Assembly: GCF_003058085.1 (NCBI RefSeq)
Contig: NZ_QBUD01000016.1
Coordinates: forward strand, 30,003 to 94,002
From: Yoonia sediminilitoris
GTDB taxonomy: Bacteria > Pseudomonadota > Alphaproteobacteria > Rhodobacterales > Rhodobacteraceae
DNA: 64,000 nucleotides
Direction of reading: 5' to 3'
Part shown: one piece after another, positions 35,239 through 45,066 of the stretch
Position numbering within the stretch: position 1 is the first letter of the stretch
How the letters are laid out: each line of letters begins with the position of its first letter
Made by a program: the position numbers and the translations under genes
The notes under the pieces: model-generated
Databases searched by the model: none
Seen by the model: only the letters and a program-made list of their open reading frames with translations
Told to the model about the DNA's origin: nothing

Positions 35239-36135
35239 TCAAGATACCAGCGGCCTTAACCCGTCTGCCAGCAAGTCCCAGACCCGCCTGATCCGCGGCG
35301 TTTGTCTCATCGCTTCATGTGCGGTCAGCCAAACTGGCAGGACGGGAAGGTCGATACCCACTGTGATTTCCTCAATCAGCGGATCACTGCGCCCGATGCC
35401 CTTTTGTGCAAAGCCGATGCCACAGCCCGCGCGCACCATCTCCCAATAGGCGATATTGTCATCAACCCGCACCTTGAAGAAATCGCGGCTTACCTTGATC
35501 CCCATTTGCGCGAAACCGTCGATAATATCGGGATTCGCATCGTAGCCTACAAAGGCATGGCGTGACAGGTCGGCAATAGTCCGGGGGGTGCCATGTGCGG
35601 CCAGATAGGCCTTTGCGGCAAAAACGCCCAAGGGTATGTCCCCCAGATGTTGCGTCACCAGATCAAGCTGGGTCGGGCGATACATCCGCACCGCGATATC
35701 GGCCTCGCGGTAAAGCAGATTGCGGCTGTCGTCACTTGGCACTAGTTCGATTGCAATCTCAGGCTCGAGCTTGCGAATACGGGCGATAATCGGCGGCAAA
35801 TGCATGATTGAGGTGGCCATGCTCGCCGTGATCCGCACCGTGCCTTCCAGTCGGGCCTGCTGGCCAGCGGCTGTCAGCGCAATCTGCTGCATAGCCGCGC
35901 GCATTTTCCTCGCCGGAACCACAAGGTCAGCGCCCGTCTGGGTCAGGGCCAGCCCGCGTGCCTGCCGATGAAACAGCTCTGCCCCCAACTGCGCCTCCAA
36001 TGTTTTTATCTGACGTCCAAGCGTTGGTTGGCTGCTGCCCAGATCACGCGCGGCTGCAGACAGGCTGCCCTTTTCGGCAACCGTCAAAAAGGCCTGCACC
36101 AGAGACCAATCAAGCGAAGTAAGCGGCTTGTCCAT
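35239..36135 (-). CDS. LysR family transcriptional regulator
   Basis: A 298-aa LysR regulator: LDWSLVQAFLTVAEKGSLSAAARDLGSSQPTLGRQIKTLEAQLG, then the inducer domain (ELVPSDDSRNLLYREADIAVRM). It is divergent from the NmrA-like gene; their shared 92-bp gap contains a 14-bp perfect palindrome overlapping the LysR start. It probably controls that neighbour and itself. Confidence 0.93.
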   Translation of the reverse strand: MDKPLTSLDWSLVQAFLTVAEKGSLSAAARDLGSSQPTLGRQIKTLEAQLGAELFHRQARGLALTQTGADLVVPARKMRAAMQQIALTAAGQQARLEGTVRITASMATSIMHLPPIIARIRKLEPEIAIELVPSDDSRNLLYREADIAVRMYRPTQLDLVTQHLGDIPLGVFAAKAYLAAHGTPRTIADLSRHAFVGYDANPDIIDGFAQMGIKVSRDFFKVRVDDNIAYWEMVRAGCGIGFAQKGIGRSDPLIEEITVGIDLPVLPVWLTAHEAMRQTPRIRRVWDLLADGLRPLVS

Positions 36136-36147
36136 TCATAAATGAAT
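36134..36147. promoter_or_regulatory. palindrome in the LysR/NmrA divergent promoter
   Basis: ATTCATAAATGAAT is a perfect 14-bp palindrome covering the LysR start codon region. A second TTCA/TGAA-rich stretch follows (TTTCATCAAGTGAA, 36175-36188). It is a candidate binding site for the LysR protein, inferred from position and symmetry. Confidence 0.4.
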
Positions 36148-36227
36148 ACATGATCTACATTTTCAGACAATTTATTTCATCAAGTGAATGGCTCATTTAA
36201 TGCACATCAACAAACAGGAGCCATCCC

Positions 36228-37136
36228 ATGACAGAAACAGTCCTCATCCTTGGTGCAACTGGCAAGATCGGGACCCACGCATCCGCGGCCTTTTCAAACG
36301 CCGGCTGGACCGTGCGAAAATATGACCGCAGCACCGACATGACGCAGGTCGCAATCGGGGTCGATGTGATCGTCAACGGTCTTAACCCGCCGCATTATCA
36401 CAATTGGGCAGAAACCATTCCCGCCATCACTTCACAGGTGATTTCAGCGGCCAAGGCGAGTGGCGCAACGGTGATCATCCCCGGAAACATTTATAACTTT
36501 GGCAATCAGCCCGGCTTGCTGGATGAAACAACACCGCAGATCCCGCAGACCCGCAAGGGTAAGATCCGAGTCGAAATGGAGCAATCCTACCGCAATGCCG
36601 GCGTTCGGACGATCCTGTTACGCGCCGGCAATTTCATTGACCCGGACGGCAACGGCGATGTCATGAGCATGCTGATGATGCGGGCAATCAAAAAGGGAAA
36701 GCTGACGGCGCCCGGTGATCCTGACAGCATGCAGGCCTATGCCTATGTGCCGGATTGGGCGCGTGCCGCAGTGCTGCTGGCGGAACAGCGCAACACGCTT
36801 GCGACCTTCGAAGATGTGCCATTTCCGGGCCACGCCTTCACCATCACCCAGTTGCGGGACAAGGTGGAGATGGCGCTGGGCCGCCCTGTTCGTCTGGCCC
36901 GTTTTCCTTGGTGGCTAATGACTGTGCTCAGCCCGTTTCTGGAAATCGCTCGTGAAATGGCCGAAATGCGCTATCTTTACGCGATGCCGCATCGGATCAG
37001 CGGTAAGAAATTCAGCCGCCTGCTGCCGGATTTTGAAGCGACCAACCAAGAGCAGGTCATGCTTTCCGGGCTACCGCGCGATATCTACCCAGACAAGGTG
37101 ATGCGGCCCGGCGGCCATGCCGTCATTGCCCAGTAA
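36228..37136 (+). CDS. NAD(P)-binding NmrA/epimerase-like protein
   Basis: A 302-aa extended short-chain dehydrogenase/NmrA-type protein. Rossmann motif VLILGATGKIGTHASAAF, then VIVNGLNPPHYHNW, IPGNIYNFGNQPG and RTILLRAGNFIDPD. No clear Tyr-x3-Lys catalytic pair, so it may be an atypical reductase or sensor. AGGAGC ribosome site upstream. Its 3' end overlaps the convergent nuclease-like gene by 66 bases. Confidence 0.85.
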   Translation: MTETVLILGATGKIGTHASAAFSNAGWTVRKYDRSTDMTQVAIGVDVIVNGLNPPHYHNWAETIPAITSQVISAAKASGATVIIPGNIYNFGNQPGLLDETTPQIPQTRKGKIRVEMEQSYRNAGVRTILLRAGNFIDPDGNGDVMSMLMMRAIKKGKLTAPGDPDSMQAYAYVPDWARAAVLLAEQRNTLATFEDVPFPGHAFTITQLRDKVEMALGRPVRLARFPWWLMTVLSPFLEIAREMAEMRYLYAMPHRISGKKFSRLLPDFEATNQEQVMLSGLPRDIYPDKVMRPGGHAVIAQ

Positions 37137-38042
37137 CCCCGCATCAGGCGCGGGCCAGTAAACCCCCGCGTCGACAACCTGCCAGTCGACAGATGGCAGG
37201 ACATAGCTGACCCGCAAATTCCCCGGCCCTTCGTCGTCCCAATCGGCAGTGGGCTGGCCCGGAAGCGGGTCAACCAGCTGGGGGTCGGCCAGAAATCTGG
37301 CCATCGCGTCTGAAAGGCCGTCACCGCCCTCGGGGTCAAGATTGGCATTGCCAGCAATCACAAAGCTATCTGGCGGCTCCCCGTAGTTACCGTTCAAGTA
37401 AAGCTCCCACAGCCGCAACTCATCACGGTTGCGCAAACCGTTGCGGTCGGCGGGCCCGTCAAAGACCGGCGGCGTTGCCGAAAATGCCAGCAAGTCAAAG
37501 GCACCGTCCGGCAATCCGATCGTCACGACCCAGTGGCCCGTGGTCGACAGCCGCTGCGTCGCCAGCACTGCCGGGCTGTAGAAATCCGCCGGTAGCGTGG
37601 CACCCGGAACATCGCGCCACAGTAATGCAGACAGGTCGGTATTGGCCGCCAAGACAGGATAGCGCGACAAAACCGCCATGCCGCCGTCGCCCGCGAACCG
37701 CCCGTAGCCCTGCGCATCCCGCGCTTCACCAAGTCGGCCGTTCATATCCATATCAAGACCTGTTTGCAGGCCTGTGTTGGGCTGTGCCGCAAAATTGTAT
37801 GGGAAAGCGTCGCCAAACATGGCGCCAAAACCCGCAAGCGCAGCCCCATCAAGATCATAGTCGAAATCCGTCAGCAGGAGCACATCCGGCGCGATATGTG
37901 CAATCACCTGCTGTACCGCCGCAATCTGCGCATCCTCGCCTTTGTGAATATCGCGCAGCAACAGCCCCGGTCCGTCCCTGCTAAGCGGGGCTGCAAAGGT
38001 CGCAATCCTGTAATCATCGGCGGCGACAAGCGCAGGCAACAA
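37071..38042 (-). CDS. secreted endonuclease/exonuclease/phosphatase family protein
   Basis: About 320-330 aa of an EEP-fold (DNase I-like) protein: YRIATFAAPLSRDGPGLLLRDI, PDVLLLTDFDYD, GGMAVLSRYPVL, FVIAGNANLDPE and a final PHHLVWVDIA. In the active metal-site motifs the usual N, E, D and H are partly changed (ATFAAP instead of ATFN; LTDFDY instead of LQE), so activity is uncertain. The start is unclear: a hydrophobic, signal-like stretch AVGLAFALLPALVAA sits at 38066-38022, and in-frame starts are TTG 38042 or an ATG at 38177 inside the upstream gene. It lies between the NmrA-like gene and an unknown membrane protein. Confidence 0.72.
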   Translation of the reverse strand: MLPALVAADDYRIATFAAPLSRDGPGLLLRDIHKGEDAQIAAVQQVIAHIAPDVLLLTDFDYDLDGAALAGFGAMFGDAFPYNFAAQPNTGLQTGLDMDMNGRLGEARDAQGYGRFAGDGGMAVLSRYPVLAANTDLSALLWRDVPGATLPADFYSPAVLATQRLSTTGHWVVTIGLPDGAFDLLAFSATPPVFDGPADRNGLRNRDELRLWELYLNGNYGEPPDSFVIAGNANLDPEGGDGLSDAMARFLADPQLVDPLPGQPTADWDDEGPGNLRVSYVLPSVDWQVVDAGVYWPAPDAGLLGNDGMAAGPHHLVWVDIAR

Positions 38043-38050
38043 AGCGAACG

Positions 38051-38890
38051 CTAGACCGACTGCACCCCTTTGGCACCTGCATTGGCAGAGGCTTTCTTGC
38101 GCTGTAGGTGGATCATACGCGCCACGCGCGACAAGGCAACGCCACGCATCACAATACCCGCGGGAAGGAAAGCCCATGCTGTTACCGTCCAAATCAAAGT
38201 CTGCGGATCATCCAGCCTGATCGGTGCCCCCAAATAGGCCGCCAGCTTGATTGCCAACGGTACCAAGAAGGGTAGCAGAAACCCTAAGAAAATGTTAACG
38301 CGCCCATCACGATTGAGCCTTTTCACAACGTCACCCCCTGCCGTCGGGTCGAATGTTGGCAAATTGATCCAAACATTGAACCCTGCCCCGTGACGCGGCC
38401 ATTCCTGCAAGCGCAGCAAAATCACGAACCAGACGATGGAAAGCAACGACAAAAGATAACTGAGCCCGGCCGCATCGCGCAGCATGGTCAGCGCGCGCGC
38501 ACCCGTCCCGTCCGGCATCGTAAGGATCATCAGGCGACTGGGCGAAAACGGGAAATCAATGACCTGCCCAATCTGTGAACCGCTACTTTGAAAAAACGCA
38601 GTGACGGCCGATGGTGCCGCTTCGCCCCGGAAGATCACCGAAAGTGACAAAACGGTTGCAAACAGGGCGCAAAAGCGGACGCGGTTGAAAGGTGGCGCGT
38701 CACGAAATTCAACAAGGCTGGGGCTGTCAGAACTATATTCTACAAACGTAAACACGGCCGCGAGAAACGCAACAAGGGCCACAATTTGTAGTCCTTGCGC
38801 TGTCCAGCCCGGCAGCAAAACCGATGGCAGGATCGTGAGAAAGACGACCAAAACCGCGCGAACCAACGCCCCTGGTAAACGAAATTGCAA
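38051..38890 (-). CDS. hypothetical membrane protein near leuD
   Basis: A 279-aa protein with about six hydrophobic helices (LVRAVLVVFLTILPSVLLPGW; GLQIVALVAFLAAVFTFVEY; FCALFATVLSLSVIF; LSYLLSLLSIVWFVILLRL; IFLGFLLPFLVPLAIKLAAYLG; IWTVTAWAFLPAGIVMRGVAL). The final residues are basic (RKKASANAGAKG). No family recognised. It lies between leuD and the nuclease-like gene, an arrangement seen near leu genes of roseobacters. Confidence 0.75.
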   Translation of the reverse strand: MQFRLPGALVRAVLVVFLTILPSVLLPGWTAQGLQIVALVAFLAAVFTFVEYSSDSPSLVEFRDAPPFNRVRFCALFATVLSLSVIFRGEAAPSAVTAFFQSSGSQIGQVIDFPFSPSRLMILTMPDGTGARALTMLRDAAGLSYLLSLLSIVWFVILLRLQEWPRHGAGFNVWINLPTFDPTAGGDVVKRLNRDGRVNIFLGFLLPFLVPLAIKLAAYLGAPIRLDDPQTLIWTVTAWAFLPAGIVMRGVALSRVARMIHLQRKKASANAGAKGVQSV

Positions 38891-39203
38891 AGTGTCTTTA
38901 CCCTCTCGCTATGGGTGCCCAAAGCACCCTTCCCTAGTCCATCAAAACTTACTGACACAGCCCGCAACGATACCTCGCCCGGCATGACACTTATCTGTAA
39001 AGAGTTTAAGTCGGGTCAACGAATTGTCCATCTTGCAAAAACACAATCATGAGAGACCGCAAGCTATCGCAAAAAAACGCAGCTGATCATTGGTCGAACA
39101 ATAGACCGCGTCGCCTGCAAAAGCGCTATCATCGGTATAGGTGTCGACCAGCCACGCACTTTGCGCGCACCAACCACATTGGCTGGTCCGCGCAAGCTCT
39201 TGA
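38891..39203. other. 313-bp gap between the membrane protein and leuD
   Basis: On the minus strand a frame ending with TGA at about 39049 reads CGWCAQSAWLVDTYTDD and AVYCSTNDQLRFFAIACG. It is protein-like with four Cys but has no start codon in frame before it runs into leuD. It may be the remnant of a small gene. The rest shows nothing I can support. Confidence 0.35.
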
Positions 39204-39809
39204 TTAGACCCACGGCCGCACAGCTTGTGCTTCAGCCTCGAAACTGTCGATTGACGCAGCCTTTTCCATGGTCAGCCCGATGTCATCCAAACCATTCAGC
39301 AGACAATGCTTCTTGAAGGCGTCCACTTCAAAATTGAACACATCGCCATCGGACGAGGTGATCGTCTGCGCTTCGAGATCAACCTCGATCCGCGCGTTGG
39401 ACCCTTTTTCCGCGTCCTTCATCAACACATCAACCTGTTCCTGCGGCAGCGTGATCGGCAAAATGCCGTTCTTGAAACAGTTGTTGTAGAAAATATCGGC
39501 GTAGCTGGGGGCAATCACGCAGGTGATCCCGAAGTCGGCGATGGCCCAGGGCGCATGTTCGCGTGATGACCCGCAGCCAAAGTTGTCACCTGCGACCAGA
39601 ATTTGCGCATCGCGATACTGCGGCTTGTTCAACACGAAATCAGGAATTTCGTTGCGATCATCGTCATAGCGCATCTCATCAAACAGGTTCACGCCAAGGC
39701 CCGAACGCTTGATCGTCTTGAGGAACTGCTTTGGGATGATCATGTCGGTGTCGATGTTGACCAAAGGCATGGGGGCGGCAATGCCGCTCAATTTTGTGAA
39801 CTTTTGCAT
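39204..39809 (-). CDS. leuD: 3-isopropylmalate dehydratase small subunit
   Basis: Small subunit of isopropylmalate isomerase, 201 aa: [49 protein letters not shown] and [16 protein letters not shown]. Its start overlaps the leuC stop by one base (TAATG), so the two subunits are co-translated. The longer frame upstream is antisense-free reading of leuC and is not used. Confidence 0.97.
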   Translation of the reverse strand: MQKFTKLSGIAAPMPLVNIDTDMIIPKQFLKTIKRSGLGVNLFDEMRYDDDRNEIPDFVLNKPQYRDAQILVAGDNFGCGSSREHAPWAIADFGITCVIAPSYADIFYNNCFKNGILPITLPQEQVDVLMKDAEKGSNARIEVDLEAQTITSSDGDVFNFEVDAFKKHCLLNGLDDIGLTMEKAASIDSFEAEAQAVRPWV

Positions 39810-41215
39810 TACATCATCTCCCGCACGTCGGTCAGTTTGCCAGTGATTGCGGCGGCCGCGGCCATCGCTGGTGACATCAGGTGGGTGCGTCCGCCCCGGC
39901 CTTGCCGTCCTTCGAAATTGCGGTTTGATGTGGCCGCGCACCGTTCGCCGGGTGCCAGTTGGTCCGGGTTCATTGCCAGACACATCGAACAGCCCGCGAG
40001 CCGCCATTCAAAACCGGCCTCTTTAAAGATATCGGCCAGCCCTTCTTCCTCGGCCTGCGCGCGTACAAGGCCGGAGCCGGGCACAACCATCGCCCGCAGA
40101 CCGTCTTTCTTTTTCTTGCCTTTCAGAATCTCCGCAGCGGCGCGCAGATCCTCTATCCGGCCGTTGGTGCAGGACCCGATAAACACGGTGTCGATCTCAA
40201 TTTCTGACAGCGGCGTGCCGGGCTTGAGGTCCATATAGTCCAGCGAGCGTTGGGCCGCACCGACTTTGCCGCCTTCAAAATCATCGGCTGCGGGGACGGC
40301 CGCCGTGATTGGCAGCACATCCTCGGGCGATGTGCCCCATGTGACAACCGGCGCGATATCTTCACCCTTGAGCGTGATTACCTTGTCGAAATGCGCGTCA
40401 TCGTCGGAATAGAGCGTTTTCCACCAAGCCAACGCCGCTTCCCATGCGGCACCTTTTGGCGCATGGGGTCGGCCCATGCAGTATTCAAAGGTCTTTTCAT
40501 CAGGCGCGATCAGGCCCGCGCGCGCGCCGCCTTCGATGGCCATGTTACAGACGGTCATGCGGCCCTCCATCGACAGATCGCGGATCGCTTCGCCGCAATA
40601 CTCGATCACATAGCCGGTGCCGCCTGCGGTGCCTGTCGCCCCGATCACGGACAAGGTGATGTCCTTGGCCGTGACACCGGGGCGCAGTTTCCCGGTGATT
40701 TCGACCTTCATGTTCTTTGACTTCTTCTGGATCAGCGTTTGCGTGGCCAGCACATGTTCGACCTCTGACGTGCCGATACCGTGGGCCAGCGCGCCAAAGG
40801 CCCCGTGGGTGGCCGTGTGGCTGTCGCCGCAAACGACTGTCATGCCGGGCAAGGTCCAGCCTTGTTCGGGGCCGACAATATGCACGATGCCCTGACGGAC
40901 ATCAGACACAGGATAGTAGTGAATACCAAAGTCCTTGGCATTCTTGTCGAGTGCAGCCACCTGGATGCGGCTGTCTTCGGTCATATTGTCCGCGTTTTCG
41001 CGGCCCAGCGTCGTGGGGACGTTGTGGTCAGGCACAGCAATTGTCTGTTCGGGTTTGCGTACCTTGCGGCCCGCCATACGCAAGCCTTCAAAGGCTTGCG
41101 GGCTGGTCACTTCGTGGACCAGATGGCGGTCGATATACAGCAGGCAGGTGCCATCATCGGCTTCATGGGCGACGTGCGCGTCCCAGATTTTATCATAGAG
41201 CGTTTTGGGGGACAT
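39809..41215 (-). CDS. leuC: 3-isopropylmalate dehydratase large subunit
   Basis: Aconitase-family large subunit, 468 aa. [14 protein letters not shown] start, [56 protein letters not shown] (cluster Cys) and [31 protein letters not shown] (two more cluster Cys). A 4Fe-4S cluster is expected. GAGGA ribosome site before ATG 41215. Leads the leuC-leuD unit. Confidence 0.98.
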   Translation of the reverse strand: MSPKTLYDKIWDAHVAHEADDGTCLLYIDRHLVHEVTSPQAFEGLRMAGRKVRKPEQTIAVPDHNVPTTLGRENADNMTEDSRIQVAALDKNAKDFGIHYYPVSDVRQGIVHIVGPEQGWTLPGMTVVCGDSHTATHGAFGALAHGIGTSEVEHVLATQTLIQKKSKNMKVEITGKLRPGVTAKDITLSVIGATGTAGGTGYVIEYCGEAIRDLSMEGRMTVCNMAIEGGARAGLIAPDEKTFEYCMGRPHAPKGAAWEAALAWWKTLYSDDDAHFDKVITLKGEDIAPVVTWGTSPEDVLPITAAVPAADDFEGGKVGAAQRSLDYMDLKPGTPLSEIEIDTVFIGSCTNGRIEDLRAAAEILKGKKKKDGLRAMVVPGSGLVRAQAEEEGLADIFKEAGFEWRLAGCSMCLAMNPDQLAPGERCAATSNRNFEGRQGRGGRTHLMSPAMAAAAAITGKLTDVREMM

Positions 41216-41452
41216 GGTGGTCCTCTCCCTTATTTTCATTTTGGATATCAGGTAACTTCAGGCGTGCGGAAACGGGGCGCAGTCAGCCCCGCGCAAGGAT
41301 CGTGCAGGTCGCGCCAAAAAACCGCCAAGGCAGGCGCGCGCGATCATCCATGTCAAAAACCATCGTCATGAGCGTTCAGATACACATGGGCAGTGAGTCT
41401 CGCAAGGGGTGCAAAGATCATCGGCTCCGGTGCAGCCAACAAAGGTTGCATC

Positions 41453-42523
41453 CTATGCCGCAGGGGGCGGGGGCACCCGTGGCGCCAGCAGGTACTCTTC
41501 CACATCGATAACCGTTTGTTCCGGATCGAAGTAGTCTGCGTTTTCGGTAAAGGCCACACGGACGTTATCAGCGTTCAACTGATCCAGGGTCGCGCCGCGC
41601 AGGAATGCGCCTGCTTCCTCGCTACCCGGTATATCGGGGCCAACAAGTTGCGCTTTGACAAACACGCCCCTGACCTCCCGGTCGCCCTCTGTTCTGGTCT
41701 GTTCTTCTGCAAAAACCTCAACCTCTGGCGCAGGACCAGCACCGGGGTCGCCATCAACGGTTAATGTCAGAACGTCTTCAAACGGGTTAAATTCCGTGAT
41801 CGTGGCGCGGGTCAGAATCGTGTCGTCTTCGGCATTGGCCAGAACAAAGAATTCAGTGGGCCCATCTTCGTCTTCCAGGGTCCCCTGACCTGTCACCAGA
41901 ACCAGCTTGTCGTCGCCCTCGCCTCCAACGGCAAGGCCGCCGCGACCCCAGATGTAAACCTTGTCATTGCCGTCCAGGCCGCGTGCTATATCGCCGCGAG
42001 CATCATCCAACACCAAGTCGCCGCCGTCGCCCCTGATTGCTGCGGCCCCGCCAAGCACCACATCATCGTCGTCACCACCGCGCAAGATGTCAAAACCCAG
42101 ACCGCCGTCAATCCGGTCATTGCCTGCACCGCCTTGGATCGTATCGTTTCCAGCGTCACCAAAAAGCTGGTCGTCACCGTCAAAGCCGGTAATTACGTCG
42201 CGATCATCACCACCGCGCACAATATCATTGCCAAATCCACCAGCCAGCGTGTCAATCCCGGCACCGCCATTGATGGTATCGTCACCCTTCAGACCCTTAA
42301 TCGCATCATTGCCGTCGGTCCCGTCAATGACATTGTCCTGAAAATCGCCGATAATGATGTTGTCACCCGGATTACCGAATGCGTCTTCCTCCTCGACCTC
42401 CCTTTGTTCGGGTGCTTCCGGCTCTGTTTGGTCATCATCACCACCAAAAATCGGGACCGCAATGGCAAGCCCCAAGCCAAGAAGAAGTAATAAAGTCAGG
42501 TCCATAACACGGCGTCCACGCAT
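41453..42523 (-). CDS. membrane-anchored RTX-repeat calcium-binding protein
   Basis: A 356-aa protein. An N-terminal hydrophobic anchor (MDLTLLLLLGLGLAIAVPIF, from residue 7) is followed by an acidic linker and about eight glycine/aspartate nonapeptide repeats (GTDGNDAIKGLKGDDTING, GDAGNDTIQGGAGNDRIDGG, RGGDDDDVVLGG) that form a calcium-binding beta roll. The C-terminal ~150 residues are acidic with no recognised catalytic domain. Unlike secreted RTX toxins it has no obvious type I secretion signal and is tethered at the N-terminus. The ATG at 42505 is an alternative start. Confidence 0.85.
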   Translation of the reverse strand: MRGRRVMDLTLLLLLGLGLAIAVPIFGGDDDQTEPEAPEQREVEEEDAFGNPGDNIIIGDFQDNVIDGTDGNDAIKGLKGDDTINGGAGIDTLAGGFGNDIVRGGDDRDVITGFDGDDQLFGDAGNDTIQGGAGNDRIDGGLGFDILRGGDDDDVVLGGAAAIRGDGGDLVLDDARGDIARGLDGNDKVYIWGRGGLAVGGEGDDKLVLVTGQGTLEDEDGPTEFFVLANAEDDTILTRATITEFNPFEDVLTLTVDGDPGAGPAPEVEVFAEEQTRTEGDREVRGVFVKAQLVGPDIPGSEEAGAFLRGATLDQLNADNVRVAFTENADYFDPEQTVIDVEEYLLAPRVPPPPAA

Positions 42524-42724
42524 GAGGCATTAATTTTATGTAAACCTATTTGCTTTCGTGGAACAAGGCCCGGCGATTCAACATGGTTAAGTAAATCAAA
42601 GCCATACCCGGCGGCAGTGGTATTTCTGGCATTACCGCCAACCACCTGCTCACTGTCAGCTTGCTTGCCACGTTCGCCCCGTGCAACAGTTTAAGAAAAC
42701 AGAACCTGCCCGGAGAGACCACGC

Positions 42725-44119
42725 ATGTCGCGCCACGTCACATCGACAGACCCGGACACCCCGACGGATCTGCCACCGCCCGACGTCCAGTTGGAGCAGG
42801 CAATTGACATTGGTACCAGTCTTTTTGATCAGGTCGAAGCGTTTACCTTGGGCTTGATGCGGACCTGGAACCTCTACCAGATCGCCATTGTGATTGGCTT
42901 GGCGGTACTCGCCCATGTCCTGCGCGCCGTTTTTGGCCCGCGTATTCGGGCGTGGATGGCCGCTCGGCATGACTGGCCCAAGTGGCGGATGCGGATTCTT
43001 GTCGTCATCCACCAGCGTTTGCGCGCGATTTTCTTTGTGGCACTCATCTGGGCCGCGATCTGGATCATGCGCGAGGTGACATGGAACAGTCGCAGCTACT
43101 TACTGAGCGTCATTGGCACACTTGCCTTTGCGTGGCTCAGTATCGTGTTCCTCACCCGGCTCATCAAAAGCCCGTTTCTGCGCAAGGTGGTTCGCTACGG
43201 GGCATGGACCTATGCCACGCTTTATGTCTTTGGCTGGGTAGAAGATATAGCGACCCTGCTGGACAGCGCAGGCTTTCAGATTGGTGAAATCCGTTTTTCC
43301 CTGCTGCTGCTCGTGCAGGCGCTGGTGATCTGGGGGGTGACGCTGACGATCGCCCGCTTCTTGACCAGCACCACGACCAGCAGCATCCGGCGCAACGACG
43401 ACATTAGCCCGTCGATGCAAGTGCTGATCATCAAGGGTGTGCAGATCGCCTTTTTCGGCGCGGCCTTCTATATCGGTGTGCGGTCACTGGGGATTGACCT
43501 GACCGGGCTTGCCGTCCTGTCAGGTGCCATTGGTGTAGGTCTGGGTTTCGGCCTGCAAAAGGTTGTGTCGAACCTTGTGTCTGGGGTCATCATCCTGCTG
43601 GACAAATCGATCAAGCCCGGCGACGTGATCAGCCTTGGCGAGACCTTCGGCTGGATCAACTCGCTGGGTGCGCGCTATGTGTCGGTTGTCACGCGCGACG
43701 GGCGGGAATATCTGATCCCGAACGAGGATTTGATCACAGGTCAGGTGGTCAACTGGTCCCATTCCAACGAATTCGTGCGCCTCGATATCTATTTCGGGAC
43801 GTCATATGCGGACAATCCGCATGATGTACGCCGCATCGCGATCGCTGCGGCCCAAAGCGTTGAACGCGTGCTGACGGACCGAAACACCGTCTGTCATATC
43901 GTGGGCTTCGGGGACAGTTCTGTTGATTACATCCTGCGGTTCTGGATCAGGGACCCGACCGGCGGGCTGACAAACATACGCGGCAACGTGTTTCTGGCGC
44001 TTTGGGACGCATTTGCCGAAAACAACATCTCAATCCCGTTCCCGCAGCGCGAGGTCAAATTGCTTGGGCAAGCTGACGGCGACACGAAAGAGGCCGGCTT
44101 TGCAAAGGCCGCCGACTGA
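42725..44119 (+). CDS. MscS family mechanosensitive channel
   Basis: A 464-aa small-conductance channel. Five or so N-terminal helices precede the pore-lining TM3 (GLAVLSGAIGVGLGFGLQKVVSNLVSGVIILLDKSIKPGDVI), which carries the MscS Gly/Ala pattern, and the cytoplasmic beta domain (TRDGREYLIPNEDLITGQVVNWS) and vestibule. It opens under hypo-osmotic membrane tension. GGAGAG ribosome site 8 bases upstream. Its end borders the accessory region. Confidence 0.95.
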   Translation: MSRHVTSTDPDTPTDLPPPDVQLEQAIDIGTSLFDQVEAFTLGLMRTWNLYQIAIVIGLAVLAHVLRAVFGPRIRAWMAARHDWPKWRMRILVVIHQRLRAIFFVALIWAAIWIMREVTWNSRSYLLSVIGTLAFAWLSIVFLTRLIKSPFLRKVVRYGAWTYATLYVFGWVEDIATLLDSAGFQIGEIRFSLLLLVQALVIWGVTLTIARFLTSTTTSSIRRNDDISPSMQVLIIKGVQIAFFGAAFYIGVRSLGIDLTGLAVLSGAIGVGLGFGLQKVVSNLVSGVIILLDKSIKPGDVISLGETFGWINSLGARYVSVVTRDGREYLIPNEDLITGQVVNWSHSNEFVRLDIYFGTSYADNPHDVRRIAIAAAQSVERVLTDRNTVCHIVGFGDSSVDYILRFWIRDPTGGLTNIRGNVFLALWDAFAENNISIPFPQREVKLLGQADGDTKEAGFAKAAD

Positions 44120-44221
44120 AGTGAAGGGTAGACTTCAGGCTGAGCTATCCCGCCAGCATCAGGGCACTGACATAAGCTACGATTTGCAGTCTGTTGATCT
44201 TCGACGGGAAGGAGATCAGAG

Positions 44222-44628
44222 ATGTCGAAACGCAAACGACCCGCGCCCGGGTTCAAGGCGCGGGTCGCGCTGGAGGCTCTGAAGGGTCAGGAAACCGCAG
44301 CTAGGCTGGCGCGCCGGTTCGGGGTGCATCTGACGGTGATCCATCATTGAACGCGTACATTGCTCGAAGGCGCTTTCGGTGTGATCGCGCGCGGCGCCCG
44401 AAAAAGCCCGGGATCGTCAAGGAGCGGGTAAATGAACGCCATGCCAAGATCGGGGAAAAGGCAGTGGCCAACTGTTTTCTGGAGCGAAAGCTGAATCCCC
44501 GTGGCGGGAAGCGGGGCGCGGCATGATCGCGCCGGACCGGTGTGCAGATTTCGATGGAAAGAAAGGGTCGCTTCCTCGACAACATCTTTATCGCGCGGCT
44601 TTGGCGAACCCTGAAAGACGAGTGCCTA
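44222..44628 (+). mobile_element. IS3 family insertion sequence remnant
   Basis: The ATG at 44222 starts a transposase OrfA: MSKRKRPAPGFKARVALEAL, GQETAARLARRFGVH, then a TGA at 44350 in place of the rest. Downstream, in other frames, are OrfA end-like RHAKIGEKAVANCFLERKL and the OrfB piece QISMERKGRFLDNIFIARLWRTLKDECL. Most of OrfB is deleted, so the element is dead. The leader GTTGATCTTCGACGGGAAGGAG is typical of the group. It abuts an IS6 fragment at about 44628. Confidence 0.85.
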
Positions 44629-45012
44629 CAGGATGGCAGCCTTCTTATCGCGGCGTTTGGTGACGAAACTTTCGAGAACCTCACCTTCATGATCAACAGC
44701 CCGCCAAAGATAGTGTTGCTCACCATTAATTTTCACGAACATCTCATCCAGATGCCAGCGCCACTTGCTGGATTTAAGCCCTTCGATACGGCGCTTCTTG
44801 ATCTCTGATGCAAAAATCGGTCCAAAGCGGTGCCACCAATATCGGACCGCTTCGTGGCTGATATCGATCTCTCGTTCGTGCAGCAGATCTTCCACGTCTC
44901 GGAGCGAAAGTGGGAAACGAACACACAGCATCAACGCCATACGGATGATTTCAGGTGACGTTCTGAAGTAGCAACGGGAGAGCGTTTTGTTATCAAAAGA
45001 GGCTATTAAGCT
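44626..45012 (-). pseudogene. IS6 family transposase, N-terminal half
   Basis: Minus-strand reading gives CYFRTSPEIIRMALMLCVRF, PLSLRDVEDLLHEREIDISH, YWWHRFGPIFASEIKKRRI, WRWHLDEMFVKINGEQHYLW and VDHEGEVLESFVTKRRDKKA, then stops at the IS3 junction. This is the N-terminal ~115 residues of an IS6/IS26-type DDE transposase (first D in HLDEMF and second in AVDHEG), with no clean start codon. The C-terminal half is missing. Its intact upstream side faces the Amt-cyclase gene. Confidence 0.85.
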
Positions 45013-45066
45013 GTCTTGTCCGCCTCAAGCTGGTCTTGTCTTACCATGCCCCCGAAGGTGCTGAAG

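Noticed and set aside
41453..42523. Repeats in the RTX gene as a CRISPR-like or tandem DNA repeat
   Set aside because: The repeats are protein-level glycine/aspartate nonapeptides in frame, not identical DNA units with spacers.
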